Of a stretch of DNA of 64,000 nt, positions 1-12,786 are shown in pieces. The first letter of the stretch is position 1; each line of letters begins with the position of its first letter. Source of the stretch: Rhizodiscina lignyota (Eukaryota; Ascomycota; Dothideomycetes; Aulographales; Rhizodiscinaceae); NCBI GenBank assembly GCA_010015805.1, contig ML978121.1:1178001-1242000 (forward strand), written 5' to 3'. Position numbers and translations under genes: made by a program. The notes under the pieces were generated by a model, which saw only the letters and a program-made list of their open reading frames with translations, was not told the DNA's origin and ran no database searches.

Positions 1-1
1 A

Positions 2-1325
2 GTGTGGTGCTCAGAGCACGCCTACGAACACGGATTCCTTGACCACCCTGAGGAATGGGCAAACCTTGGACAGGGCGCACCAGAGGTGGAAGATGATATT
101 GAGGGATGTTTCGAACGCCCGCACACCATCAATGTCTCCATGAGCGGACGTGAATATGGTCCCACCGCTGGCATTAAACCTCTGCGTCACGCAGTTGCGA
201 ACCTCTACAATGAGCACCACAGGCAGGGAAAGGATAGCAAATACACCTGGGAGAATGTGTGCATTGTCCCTGGAGGACGAGCGGGGTTGATCAGAATCGC
301 GGCGGTGCTTGGACAGGCGTATCTGGCATTCTTCATGCCCGACTACACCGCCTACAACGAGATGTTGAGCCTGTTCAGGAACTTCTCCACGATTCCTATT
401 CCCCTCAGCCGCGCCGACAAATACCAAATCCACCCAGCCAAGATTGCCGAAGAAGTGGCTCGCGGTACAAGTGTGATATTGACCTCGAATCCGAGGAATC
501 CCACAGGTCGCATGATTGTGAAGCCGGAGCTGGCAGAGATCCAGGACATCTGCCGCGATCGCGTGACGCTGATCATGGATGAGTTCTACTGCGGCTATAA
601 CTACACCACCGACTGCGATGGGTCCGTCGTCTCAGCGGCAGACAACGTGGAAGACGTTGACCGGGACGACGTCATCATCATTGACGGGCTCACGAAGCGC
701 TTCAGGCTTCCCGGTTGGCGTGTGGCTTGGGTTGTCGGCCCCAAGGAATTCATATCTGCCATCGGAAGCTGCGGCTCATACCTAGATGGTGGCACCAACG
801 TCCCCTTCCAAGAAGCCGCTGTCAGCATGCTGGAGCCCACGAAAGTTCGCAATGAGATGAAGGCTCTCCAATCTCACTTCCGTGACAAACGAGACTACGT
901 GATGGGAAGACTCAGGAAGATGGGTTTCAACCTGCCCTACACTCCGGACAGTACCTTCTATCTTTGGCTCAACCTCGAGCAGCTGCCGGAAGGCGTGAAC
1001 GATGGCTTGAATTTCTTCAACGCCTGCTTAGAGGAGAAGGTAATTGTCGTACCTGGAATCTTCTTCGATCTGAATCCATCGAAGAGAAGGGACTTGTTCG
1101 ACAGCCCCTGCCATCGTAAGTTGCACATGAGTGGCTTGTATTCAGCTGAATCTGACGATCGTCACAGACTATGTTCGTCTATCGTACGGACCGCGTATGG
1201 ACGTGCTTGAGAGAGGTCTCGACGCCATAGAGCGCATCGTGAAAAAGTAAGGAGAAACTCGAATCCAAACTCGGTTAAATGCTAACTGGTACTTACTTTA
1301 TAGATATGGACTGAAAGATGCTTAG
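2..1325 (+). CDS. PLP-dependent class I/II aminotransferase, 5' truncated by window edge
   Basis: Fold-type I pyridoxal-phosphate aminotransferase. The frame is open to the left edge of the window, so the start lies outside. Exons 2-1115, 1168-1246 and 1304-1325 give 404 visible residues. Intron 1 (52 bp) and intron 2 (57 bp, branch site TGCTAAC) restore the C-terminal RLSYGP-type segment and a terminal YGLKDA; without splicing the frame ends in unrelated residues. Visible hallmarks: NPRNPTG (substrate/cofactor loop), DEFYCGY (Asp/Tyr that contact PLP), and GLTKRFRLPGWR, where the Lys codon at 695-697 is the expected Schiff-base lysine and the later Arg binds phosphate. The family includes aspartate, kynurenine and ACC-synthase-like enzymes; the amino-acid substrate cannot be read from the sequence. 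It is convergent with the next gene. Confidence 0.9.
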
Positions 1326-2123
1326 ACGGTGGAATAGCTGAAGCAGCTGGCGAGTCGGTAGAAACCTGCAGGCACATGATTAACCCAAATGGGATTCGAT
1401 ACATAGCTGAATACCAAAATACATGACTTTTCCTTTCCTTCTGCTCTATCCTGTTTGTTCACGAACATAGTTTGCGCAGTATCAACTCTTGAGCTTATAG
1501 TTAGTGGAGAGTGGTAGTGGGAGTCGGTAGTCCGACCGAGCTTCTGAACGTCGCGAGCATGTTAGTCAGTCATGTTGCGATTATGCTAGGATCCTTTCCA
1601 AGTTCCAACCGGCTTAACCTTCAGCATCAAGGTCCGACAACTACCAGGTATAGAGCTCGACTTGCTTCATGTTCTGCTGCGGTCTTCATTACTTCAAGCA
1701 ATTCCTCTGCCTGTCATTAACCCTTTTCCCTTCCATTTCTCTCCCTTGTCAATTGAAATGACACTGCTCTCTTGGAGGAGATTAATCATCTCCAAGGCAT
1801 CAAAAACGCAAGGGCATGGGATGAGTTACGCAAGCACGAGCCATAGACACTGCAGAGCGAAATATCTTACGCGCACGCATCTCACACGAACACAGGAAGC
1901 ATCAGCCACATCCAGATTCAATTAAATAATTCTACAATGGAAAAAATAAAAATAAAATATGAGACTAGTCCGAATCTTTCCGTGGTCATAACGATGCACG
2001 CTCGCTGAAGGCATCCACGTGCCAGGCCGAATATCCATCAATCCTCTTCGCACGAGAATGAATGCCCCCCGCAAAAACCCAAGCCTATGTACAGTACAGT
2101 GCCATGAATATGAATGTAACGCT
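1326..2123. other. Intergenic region between convergent genes
   Basis: This 0.8-kb interval holds the 3' ends of two convergent genes. An A/T-rich run at about 1937-1961 could provide 3'-end signals. Short open frames here lack coding character and no RNA gene was recognised. Confidence 0.5.
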
Positions 2124-5081
2124 CTACATCTCCTCACCGAAGAAGCGACTCGCAGACATGATGTCCTCATCGCCGTTCGCAAAATCCCAGCCAACGATAG
2201 TCGGGTCCTGTGAACAGCAGATGATGCGGCGGGCATCGAACTGCAGCTTGAACACCCTTGAATTGGTTCCAGCTTGAACGGCAGCTGCATGGTGATGATG
2301 GTGGTGGTGATGGTGGACGTGGACGGCTCCGGGGTTGGGCTGGCTCGTTTGACCTGGATTTTGCGGGTTTGGCAGTTGCTGACCATGATGCGGGAGTTGG
2401 GTGGTCTGAGATGCAGGCACTCCTTGCCCTGCCTGTGCTGCATTTGCAGGACTGGGGTGAAGCGGGAGCTGATGCTGTTGTGTAGGCGGTGGAAGTATTT
2501 GCAGCACGGGTTGCGTGGGAGGAGCAGGCGTGTGATGATGAGCTGAGGCAGTGGAGGGTCCAGCAGTTGAAACAGATGCAGTTCCTGCTCCGGTTTGTTG
2601 GGCTGTTGAAGACGAAGATGATGCAACAGCCGCCATAGAGCTAGTCGATGATCCCGCAGCAGGGACATTCGATCCAGGATTAGCGTGTGCATTTGCGCCT
2701 TGCTGGTTAACGACTTGATGTGCGTGAGCAATCGTGTTGTGCGCTTGAGCAATTTGCATTTGCGCTTGCTGCACCAAGGCATGAGCCAAAGCTGGATTTG
2801 CAGGATGGGCTGGCTGTCCTTGAGCACCAGCATGGTTTTGGGCGTTGCCGGCTTGTGCGCCATTTGTACCAGCTTGTTGGTTTCCTTGCTGTCCATGTGC
2901 TGGGAAAGTCCTAGGCCTTCCACCAGCGGCTAGCACTGCTTCCCATTGATTCAGACGGTGCAATGGGAGCCAACGCCCTTCATGATTCTTCCTCCAGATA
3001 ATGACAGTCTCGTCATATGAACCAGACACTATTCTAGCCCATCGAGAGCCACCACCACCGGGAGGAATCTTGGCGCCCCAAGCCTGGATGTCTCTTGGAT
3101 TACTGGATCCATTGTTGCGCGCATGGCGCTCTTCTCGAGTTAATGTTGCAGGTACCGAGCCATCTAATTGAGCTTGGAAGTACTGGCGGTCTATCTCACG
3201 AGCCTCTGCTTCGAGTTCTTCCTCATTGCCAGGGAAATCGCCAAAGCGGGCTTGGACAGTTCGCACGAGGTTGCTATGACCCCTCAGGAGAGCGACCTCA
3301 GCACCGGTCACACGGTCGAATATACGGACACTATCGTCGCTGCTTCCACTGACGATCCTACGCCCATCGTATTGAACACACGCGATGCCTTTGAGATGAC
3401 CAGTGATTGTCTTAAGGCAGTGACCAGTCTTGACGTCCCAGACTTTGACCGTGCGGTCTCCTGATGCAGACACAATTTGGCCATCAAGGACCTGAATCGC
3501 ATTGACCGCAGCTGTATGGCCGTGCAATGTCATAAGCAGCGAGAATGGTTTCAGCGGCTTTATCGAGTGTAGAGTCTGAGAGTTAATCACATCCTCTGCG
3601 TTCACAATGTACGATGGGAACCGCGCTGAAGTGCTCACTGGAGCCGGGTAATCTTGGTCTCCTGGGAGAAGTTGTCGTCGGTTCCACACTTTGATGGTCT
3701 TGTCCTTCGAGCAAGTGATCAAAAACCGATCGTCAAAACGAAGGTTCAAAACTGATTCGGTGTGGGCCTTTTCCAACTTGTGGATCAGCTGACCGGTAGA
3801 GAAGCGCCATAGAAGCACGTGGCAGTCGCTTCCTCCAGAAGCAACAAGGTCATGTTCTGGTCTCTCATCAAATTGGAGGCAGAGTACAGACGCATCATGC
3901 CCCCGCAGTACATGCGTTAATCTCTGAGTGTCGAGGTCCCAAATCCGAATTGTGTGATCACGGCTGCCGCTAACAAGGTGTGTCGCCGAGTATTGTATTG
4001 TATAAACGCATTCTCCGTGGGCTTCGTCTGGATGAGCTGGGTGGGGCAACTGAAAATTCTTGAACTTTCCAGTATTCCAGTTTTCCTCGAGTCTTCGTTT
4101 TTGCTTGTAGAGGTACTGCCAATTCACTTTGGCATCTTCCCCGGGTTCTGCTGTGAGAAGTGTAGGTTTTACGGGGGGTTGCAATTGGTCGAACGTTGGT
4201 AATGGCGTTGAAGCCGACATGGGTTCGTCGCCAGTTGGTGGTGACGCGGGTGTGTCAAAGGCAATGTCTTGCATCCTGTCCTCAGCTCCACTCATAGGGC
4301 TATCATCAGCCTCGACTTGGTCGGATTGCTCTGCCCAGCCATGATTGGAATCTTCGGCCTCTTGTGACGACCCGCCCTCACCGAATAACCTTCGTTCACC
4401 GGCTCGTTTCTTGCTGATGTGACGGTCAATGTCGGTGACGGACGGACGGAGACGCATTTTGCGCTCCTTGGACCCTCTACTACGAGCCTTCTCGGCCGCT
4501 TCGTATGTCCTTATCCGTCGTATATCTGGCACCCACCCTTCCGAGCCAAAGAGTTTCCGCCATAACCGACTATCTGTCGCGCGGGACCTCCATGTTTTGG
4601 ACAAGGTCGAAACTCGCAAAAGCGTCGGAGGGTCGAGATAGCGCAGCACGTCAAACATTATCTCGGGTGGAAGGCGCAGGACGGGGTCGATGTGGAGGAG
4701 AGGGTTAAGTCTATCAACAATGGCGGCAATTGACGACGTTCGCAATGACCGGAGAACAATATAAGCAAATTCTGTAGCGCAAGCATATCAGCACCGTTCA
4801 CCATTAACATGATTCGTGGTAGCCATACCACTCCTTTGTTCTTCGGTCATGACCATCAGCCATTCAGGGAGGATGCTGTCAGTGTCCTGATCCATAACAT
4901 CGTCCATGTTGGAATCGCCACGGAAGGCAACGTCGCTTGCTCCACTCTGACTCCGAGTATCCTCGGAATAGCCCTCATCCAGTCTGAATGGCGATTGTCC
5001 AGGCATCATGAGGTTCTTTAAGGCCGCCAGGGCCGGGTTGGCAGCGTATGAGCTGCGGGGGTCCGAACGAAAGGGCGTCAT
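2124..5081 (-). CDS. F-box/WD40 repeat protein (Slimb/beta-TrCP/FWD-1-like SCF substrate receptor)
   Basis: Predicted substrate receptor of an SCF ubiquitin ligase. Exons (minus strand) 5081-4829 and 4771-2124, total 966 residues. The 57-bp intron has donor GTATGG and acceptor CTACAG; joining gives QRS-EFAYIVLRSL, which continues into a dimerisation-like helix region before the F-box. The F-box is at about residues 119-165 (LPPEIMFDVLRYLDP). Seven or so WD40 repeats follow, with GSRDHTIRIWD, CSKDKTIKVW, ASGDRTVKVWD, GSSDDSVRIFD and GSYDETVIIW visible. A long Gln/Ala/His-rich insert (including a run of about ten His) separates the last canonical repeat from a closing repeat near the C-terminus. 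In Neurospora a protein of this architecture (FWD-1) drives degradation of the clock protein FRQ; equivalence is inference. The start was chosen as the first ATG of the open frame. Confidence 0.9.
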
Positions 5082-6385
5082 GGTTCGGCTTCACGGTGAA
5101 TACGAATGGGGCATTAATCAAAAGGCTTGGTGGAGAAGAAGTAAAATATGACTCGAATGAGACTAATGTCGAATGAGAAAGGCGTTGTCGGTCTCCTGAT
5201 GGATGGAAGCTGCAGTGGAAGTGAAGGTGAGGTTGCCCAACTGTCCCTGTACGGATGCGGTGATGCAATAGCACGTCGGTATCGCTGGCTTTCGAGCGTG
5301 AGCAGAGGCGAGTGGGACGCGGTTGAGATGGAGTTGCTTTGACGAGACGGTTGTGAGGCTGCGAGAAGATGATGTCGTGCGCTTTGCCTTTGCCTTCGCC
5401 TTGGGACTGGTGCAAAACAAGGCTTGTTGATCGCTGGAACCTAGAGCGCCCGTCCGAAAATGGACCGCACCGTCACAATCACAGCATCACCAAACAGTGT
5501 GACAGCGGGCTTCGACGACACATGGAACGGCCAATAAATGTGCGAGAACAGTTTCGCTAAAACAGTTTCCTATGCAAACACCCTATGCGTCCTCGACGAG
5601 CGTTGCACCAGTCTCCCTCGGACGACGGCCAAGGAGGCCTTCACCGTAGCGCGCGGTGGCAGAGGATAGCTGCTCCTGCCCTACATACAGCGCCCGGCGC
5701 TACGCAGCACCCCCGGCAGGGTAGATGTCGTATGGAGCGCCCGCTGGCACTCCTAGCCGAAGCTCCGGGACCCGATAGCGGCGGCGAATAGGTAAGCAGC
5801 AGCGCAACAAAGAAGGCGTGCGGGCGAATGGTCGCTCTGCTGTAGCCGCCACAGGGAGCGCGTGAGCTTGGAATCTATTTTGCGGGCGTCGACTGCGCGA
5901 ATCGCGACCCAGCTCAAGGCCACCTTTCGCAGCGATCGAAGACGCGTAGAAGTGCAGAATCGTGGAAGCCAGTGCAAATTTAAAGTTGGCTGCCCGACGG
6001 CGGTACGTGCGAGCGAGCATAGGCGGCTGCCCCTAGCTTTGTAGTGTAAGGTATAGCGCCAAACAGCAGAGCAACCTCACTTTCCTCCTAAATCACCACC
6101 ACCACCACCCTCCTCCTCGTTCATTCCCCGCCGCCTCTACGCTCCATTCTCCCTCCACAACCCCGTTCTCGCGCCTCAATCCGCCCCGGACGCTTGCCTC
6201 GAGCCTCGAACACCCGCGGCCACGCGACTATCCTTACCCGCTTATTACCTGCTGTCGTGCTCCTTGTTGAAATCCTGGCTCGCACGACCGCCCTCCACAC
6301 GGGCGTGCAGGCGCATCCGCGCTCCTGATCCACAAAGACTCCTGAGAAATTCGCCGCCGCGCTGGACTTCACTTCCTCGTAGACG
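5082..6385. promoter_or_regulatory. Divergent promoter/leader interval between F-box/WD40 gene and CDC24
   Basis: About 1.3 kb separates two divergent start codons. The CDC24-proximal 300 bp (about 6070-6380) is strongly pyrimidine-rich on the + strand, with repeated CCACCACC and CTCCTCC tracts, as expected of a fungal 5' leader. Several short upstream ATGs occur but none has coding character. No gene was found. Confidence 0.5.
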
Positions 6386-9300
6386 ATGGAAGTCGCTTCA
6401 AGCGCATTCGTAACCCGCCCTCACACTGCTTCGACGCATGGTCGACTCCCAAATTACGGAGCTTCACATCCGCCTCTGATGCATAGCCAGAGCCACCAGA
6501 GCCAGTCGAGCTCTTCACAATACTCCTCCTTCTCCGGATACACCCCCCGATCTTCCGCCTCAACCGCTCCTACCTCTGTCTCCACTCTTGGGCCGCCCTC
6601 TTTATCCACCCCTCCAATCCCAAATGGCCAGCCATTGCAAGCGACCAACAACGTCCTCAACAAGCGTGCTGGACAGGAGAGCTCTCTTTTCCAGATCTGC
6701 TTAAACCTCAGACAACGCCTACGCAATGTGCCGGGCTTCGAGGAGATTTTACTGGACGAAGAGGAGGATGCCGATGACGATACCGATCCGGTGACACTTT
6801 TGTGGAGGACATTTCGGAGGGGATACCCATTGATGACCATATACAACGCTTTGAGTCCGCAAGTTCTTTTGGAAGTGGACGACAGCAGGGTCAAAGATGT
6901 GAAACGGCCTCAAGCTGCGACTTTTAAATTCTTGCAGGCTTGCATGAAAGACCTCAGATTTGCGGCTGAAGACTGTTTTATCATTTCTGACCTCTATGGC
7001 GACGACACAACTGGTTTCGTCAAGGTACGCAAAATTTTGGAATACGCTTCAATTCTATAATTGAGTATTGCGCAAGCCGTATGGGATCACTGACATGAGG
7101 TATAGGTAGCACGAGTAGTAAATCGAGTGCTCGATACTCTAGTCCAACGAGGCGTCATCGACCCCGATCGAGATGATGAGGCAAGGTCATCAGATGTTGT
7201 TTCAAATGTTAAACGCTCGCAGCGTGAGCACATCATCGATGAGCTAGTCAAGACCGAGCGAACCTATGTGCAGCATCTGGAACTTCTCCAAGCGTTCAAA
7301 AAGCTCGTGGAAGAAAAGGGTATCATCACGGGCGACGCTGTCCATGACATCTTCCTCAACTTAAACGCATTGCTCGACTTTCAGCGACGCTTTTTGATTC
7401 GGATTGAACAGACGAACGCCCAGCCCGAAGACGACCAGAACTGGGGCAAGCTCTTCGTTCTTTACAGGGATGCGTTCAAGGTTTACGAGCCTTATATTGC
7501 GAATCAAAAGAAGTGCGAAGAGGTTGCAATGTATGAATTTGAAAAGCTTAAAGAAACTGGAGGCCCACCAGAACTACGCCAGATGGTCGAATCTCCAACC
7601 GTGCTCTCCTCATTTCTGCTCAAGCCGTTCCAAAGATTGGCAAAATATCCTCTTCTCCTCAAGGTAAGGACCTTCTCACCCTTTCCAGGTCTGGTTCTGA
7701 TGCATTGTAGGAATTACGAGACAAAGGTGGTTTAGATGATGAAAGAAAGGAAGACATCTCCGTCGGCATTGAGGCGGCTTCTGCCGTGTTGCAAAGGACC
7801 AATGCCGCTGTTGATCGCGAAGAGCGCATAGAAGCAGTCGAAGAGCTGAAGGGCCGGGTAGAAGATTGGAAGGGTCATAAGATTGAGGCGTTCGGCGAAT
7901 TACTTCTCCACGGCACTTTCACTGTATTAAAGGGGGACACTTCTGCGCCCAAGGGAAGCGAGCGTGAGGTAAGACTTCAAAATTCCTATACTCATCTTTG
8001 TCGCATTGATTGACGTGATAGGTGCAGTACAAGATTTACTTGTTCGAAATGATCTTGCTCTGCTGTAAAGAGATCGATATCACCAAGAACAAGAACAAGG
8101 GAAAGAGGAACGACGTTTCAGGAAAGCCAAAGCTTCAGCTGAAGGGTCGAATCTTTATGCAGAACGTCACGGATACCTTGATCATGCAGAAACCAGGTAT
8201 GTGCAGATGGACAGCTTTTTAGCCCTCAAGACTCAAGCTTATCCGTCGCAGGCTCGTACACATGTCAAATATTCTGGAAAGGAGACCCTGGCATCGAGAA
8301 CTTCGTCGTTCGTTTCCCAAGCGAAGAAACAATGAAGAAATGGGCCGCACAAGTAGACACGCAACGACGTATATGGAGAGACGCAGCCAGAGCCAGTAAC
8401 CAAACACGGCAAACCAGCACATCCGCGACAGAGTTCACCTACATGAAGGACCAAGGAGCACTGATAAATCCGTATCAAGAGGAGGACGATGGCGATGAGC
8501 TCGACTACGACGACGGTGCGTCCACACCGAATCAAGGCTATGGCTACATGGGCACAAATGGGTCCAATTCAAGTCTCCGATCGCGAGCTGGAACGGGTGA
8601 CAGTATCTTTCCAAACCAGAACGGCCAGCGAATACCTCCTCCTCGATTCCCAATGCTCAACGACGTGCCTCAACCAGCGCTGCAACTACAAACACGGCAG
8701 CTGGCCAGCTCAGCTAGTACAATGTCTCCGGCGGATCGTGGGGTAGAATCGTACTTCTCACCCACCGCAGAGTCACCAATATCAACACGCACCAGTTCGT
8801 CCTCCAACGGAATGTATCCTTTCACCCGACAAACGAACTTGCCAAACGGTTGGCACCCGGACGACAATGCTCGCTTTACTGCTCCCGCCATGGGCCGTAC
8901 AACTCCGCAGAACAATGCTCGTGGAACGCAACGGCCTTCTTTACCACCCACTTCTCATTCAGCTCACAGCGGCCTGTCTCAGGCTCAGGCCCGGTTACGA
9001 TCGGCAAGCAGCCCAGACATTCAAAATCCCGTTCAACGAGGTGCTCAACCGCCTGTGCCCGATGTGCCCGTCCCTCCATTCCCTACTCACTTCGCCTATA
9101 CTCCGTCTCTAGCCAACCGGAGCCAACCGAATTTACCCGGCAGCCAGATGTCAATACCAACAAGGTCAGCCACTCAATCTCCAACGATTCAAAGAGAAAG
9201 AATGATGCAACCGCGCAGCCATCCGACAGAACAACCTCCGTATTATGACCCTCGATACGGGGCTGTTTCACGCGGAGCGCAGGCTTATGATCCATCGCGT

Positions 9301-9681
9301 GCATATAGTTCGGCGCAAGTCGATTCGAGACGACACTCGCCTCCGTCGCAAGTATCAACGCCCGGTGTGCAGGAGATGGCTACACCGACTCAACTCAAGG
9401 TCAAGGTCCACTGCCCTTCGGCAGGCAGCTCAATGACGCTTGTGGTCGGCACAAACATCAGCTATCAGTCGCTCAAGGACCGAATTGACGCAAAACTACA
9501 GCGATCGACAAACGTGTCGTTGAGCAGCGGCGCAGTGAAACTCAAGTATCTGGACGACGGAGACTACATCAGTATCCAATCGGACGAAGACGTTCAAACG
9601 GCGTTCGAGTCATGGAAGGAGCAGCAGCGGGACCACATCTCAGCTGGGCAGCTGGGTGAAATAGAGCTATACTGTCAATAG
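6386..9681 (+). CDS. CDC24: Cdc24-type Rho guanine-nucleotide exchange factor for Cdc42
   Basis: Activates the GTPase Cdc42 at sites of polarised growth; cytosolic and cortical. Exons 6386-7024, 7106-7663, 7711-7968, 8022-8196 and 8252-9681 encode 1019 residues; the four introns are 81, 47, 53 and 55 bp. Domain order matches Cdc24: Ser-rich N-terminus; CDC24/calponin-like domain (about 90-213, with NALSPQVLLEVDD); DH domain from about residue 250 (ELVKTERTYVQHLELLQ, then FLLKPFQRLAKYPLLLKEL); PH domain (YKIYLFEMILLCCKE); a long disordered Ser/Pro-rich linker; and a C-terminal PB1 domain (about 925-1005) with the acidic OPCA motif LDDGDYISIQSDED, known in yeast to bind Bem1. Length and order are as in other filamentous ascomycetes. 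Nothing is broken. Confidence 0.97.
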
Positions 9682-10843
9682 ACAGCCGACTTCTGCCCGA
9701 GAAAGATCGGCTAAATGCAGCAATACGGCGTTTTCGGACCATTCCATGCACATGGGTGGGAGGCGTTGTGGGGTTTAAGTTTTAGGGTATGGCGTTTGGG
9801 AATCGCTCACATACACATCCTCTTCGGCCCTTAGGGGCCTTCGGCGTATACTCCGCATGCAGGGACCATTGGGATAGGAAGGGCCCACTGCTGCTTTATG
9901 CTCCCCTTTTTAATCATAGCGCCTTTGCTCCCGCTCTTCTGCCTCAAGAGCTCATCTGTGTTTTCCATATTCAGCTTCGAAATGCAAGGTAGAGGTGGAG
10001 GATCGGTTCACAAGACAAGGCGGACGAGTGACGATGGAACGAGTTTACGGTCAGTCGCTGCTCCAAGGGTATCTTTGACTGTTTGACATTCCAAATGCAA
10101 TGTATCTGAGTAAAAATAAAGGAGGCGTTGCGCATCCCATCACCTGCATACGAGTCTTAAGTAAGCGGCTCTGGCGTCTCCGTGTGAGCTCGCGTTTTCA
10201 GGGATAAATAAGCATAACGGGTAGATGGGTCGAGACGCAAGATGATGGCACGGCCGAACGCCCACCGCCTCGTTTTTCCGCAAAGCATTTCCGCCTGCCC
10301 TCTTTGTGTCTTAATGTGGCGTTTAACGTGGGAGCGGGCGGTGTGCAATCGACGTTGCGTCGGAGGTCGAGCGCTGCACCTAAAGAGCAGCAGCAATCGA
10401 CGATGGCAACGCCCATTCACTGGCGCGAGGATCCAAGAATACACAAGAAAAGAGCGCGCATGGCAGCTGCAGCTCATCTGTCTCGCGTGAGCCGCCCGAG
10501 CGTTGCCCTACGAAGGTACAGTGGAGCGGGCACCCCAGACGAAGGATTCGGAGCCGTTGAGTGCGCTCTTCCTCACCTCCAACGGCAAGCAGCCGTTCTT
10601 TCCCGAGAAATGCACTGCTCCCATTCGGCCGTCATACATATACCTTCTACTTTACCCACTAGGTTTCGTCATGTCCCATAAAGCACTCTGACCTTTCTTT
10701 CACTTTCTTTCTCAAATTTCTGCTTTGCTACTGGTGACTGTTTGACGACCGTTGGACTATTTGAACGAGCCCACCACACTGAATTTTGCCCTGGTATAAA
10801 ATAAGTTTCGAACGGCGCTTCCAGGCGCGCCATCGCCACCATC
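9682..10843. other. Intergenic region between CDC24 and the NRAMP gene
   Basis: This 1.16-kb interval has the CDC24 3' flank and the promoter of the NRAMP gene. A CT-rich tract (about 10688-10735) and a TATA-like box precede the NRAMP start. No further gene was recognised. Confidence 0.5.
10795..10801 (+). promoter_or_regulatory. TATA-like box upstream of NRAMP gene
   Basis: TATAAAA lies 43 bp before the ATG at 10844, just after a CT-rich tract. Position suits a core promoter with a very short leader; not tested. Confidence 0.35.
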
Positions 10844-12786
10844 ATGAATTGTCCATCAAGGGTCGATGCCGACCTACTGAACGATGGACACAATCAAAAT
10901 CCGCCAGCTCTGGCGGCGGATCTCACAACTAACAGCGACCTGAATCACATTGCGAATTCCAGGCGACAGAGGGGTCACAAATTAGACGACGAAGACCCTT
11001 CTATCACGGATAGGATACCGAGCGAGTTATCTGACACGGTTAAAGTTCCCAGCCACGGCGATGGAGGGGCGGAGGGGGGGCGGGAGGGTGGTGATCAGAA
11101 GAGCCAGGCACTTGGTGATGATGTGGAGATTTCAAGGGCCAGCACCCCCAAGCCAGACGACCACCGCTCTTCCTCCGGAGACTCCAACAGAGGTTTTGGG
11201 GCCTATTGCACGACCTCCTTCGACAATGCTCGCAGAGTCTGGAGACAATTTCGCCGCTTCCTGGGCCCCGGTGTCTTGATCAGTTGTGCGTATATCGACC
11301 CTGGCAACTATGCGACAGACGTTGCGGCGGGAGCGTCCTACCGTTTCAAGCTCCTTTTTGTCATCCTCATGGCAAACGTCTTTGCCATATTCCTCCAGTC
11401 TCTTTGTGCCAAGCTGGGATCCGTTACTGGTAAGAACCTGCCGGAGATGTGCAGGGAGCACCTGCCACCTTGGCTGAACTATGTCCTCTATTTCTTCAAT
11501 GAGGTGGCGATTGTAGCCACCGACATTGCGGAGGTAAATCACCCTCGATCTGTTGGAATCGTAGATGATCCCGCTGACACGTTGAATGATAGGTAATTGG
11601 CTTCGCGATTGCGCTCAACCTTCTGTCGCAAAACACCATCCCTCTGGCCGCTGGCTGTGCGATCTCCATTGTCAGTGTGATGTTCATTTTGTTCTTCTAT
11701 AAGCCATCTGGGACTATGAAAGCGATACGCGTTTTCGAAGCCGGCGTAGCTCTTCTTGTATTTGGAGTGGTCGTCTGCTTTTGTATCCAGTTGAGCTTGA
11801 TCAAGGGCACCAATGTCGGCGAGGTATTCAAGGGATACCTCCCTTCCTCTGCGCTTATCCAAAAGAAAGGGTAAGTCGAGTCGAAAACTACTCCGGACAC
11901 ATAGCTCACAGATCCCAGATTGTATCAGGCTTGCGGTATCCTCGGTGCCACGGTTATGCCTCATTCTCTCTTCTTAGGTAGCGGACTAGTCCAATCTAGG
12001 CTTCGAGACTTTGATGTTCGCGAGGGCATCGTTCCTGCGACAGACGAGGTAGATGAGAAAGATACGAGAAGCATGCCAAACCATCAGCCCTCCCTCGCAG
12101 CCATCCGCGCATGCCTGCCGTACTCGATTGCTGAGCTGGCCCTCTCTTTGTTTTCTTTCGCTCTCTTCGTCAACAGCGCCATCCTGATTGTCGCAGGAGC
12201 TGCGCTGTACGGTACACCCGGTGCTGACGATGCAGACATCTTTGGCATCTACAATTTGCTCTCGAGCTCCATTGGAAAAGCCGCAGGTATCATCTTCGCT
12301 CTCGCGCTGCTCCTTTCTGGCACCTCTGCGGGCATCGTCTGTACCATGGCAGGCCAGATGGTCAGCGAGGGCCAGCTGAATTGGAAGATGCAGCCGTGGA
12401 TGCGAAGACTGATCACCCGCACCATCAGCATCATTCCCAGCATCATCATTGCGGGAGCTGTGGGTAGAGAAGGGCTAAGCACCGCGCTCGTCGCAAGTCA
12501 GGTCATTCTGAGCTGTCTCCTTCCGATTGTCAGCGCGCCTCTAATCTACTTCACTTGTCGGGCCAAGTACATGACAGTCGGTGAGGAAAGAGTTGGCCCC
12601 GGCGAGAGATCTGAACTGAGGCCACTTGGGAACGTTGCTGCTGCTGCGGAGGACAACACGTCTGTGATGCAGGGCGTATCGCTGAAGAACAGTTGGATCA
12701 CTACGACTGCTGCCGGTATCATTTGGGCTATCATTACCCTCATGAACGTCGCGGCTATTGTCTTGTTGATCATCGGCGGGAATTGA
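10844..12786 (+). CDS. NRAMP-family divalent metal (Mn/Fe) transporter, Smf-like
   Basis: Proton-coupled uptake of Mn2+ and related divalent metals across plasma, vacuolar or endosomal membrane. Exons 10844-11533, 11593-11870 and 11919-12786 encode 611 residues; introns are 59 and 48 bp. The first 120 residues are a hydrophilic, probably cytosolic tail. The NRAMP core follows with the metal-binding DPGN (152-155, in YIDPGNYATDVAAGA) on TM1 and MPH (336-338, in ATVMPHSLFLGSG) on TM6; about eleven hydrophobic segments can be seen, ending in a C-terminal TM helix. Both motifs are intact, so a functional transporter is likely. A strong ATG context (CATCATGAA) supports the start. Which of the Smf1/2/3-like roles it plays cannot be told from sequence. 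Confidence 0.95.

Noticed and set aside
2685-2933. Open frames overlapping the Q/A-rich part of the F-box/WD40 gene
   Set aside because: Shadow frames of a low-complexity coding region; they lack starts and splice signals of their own.
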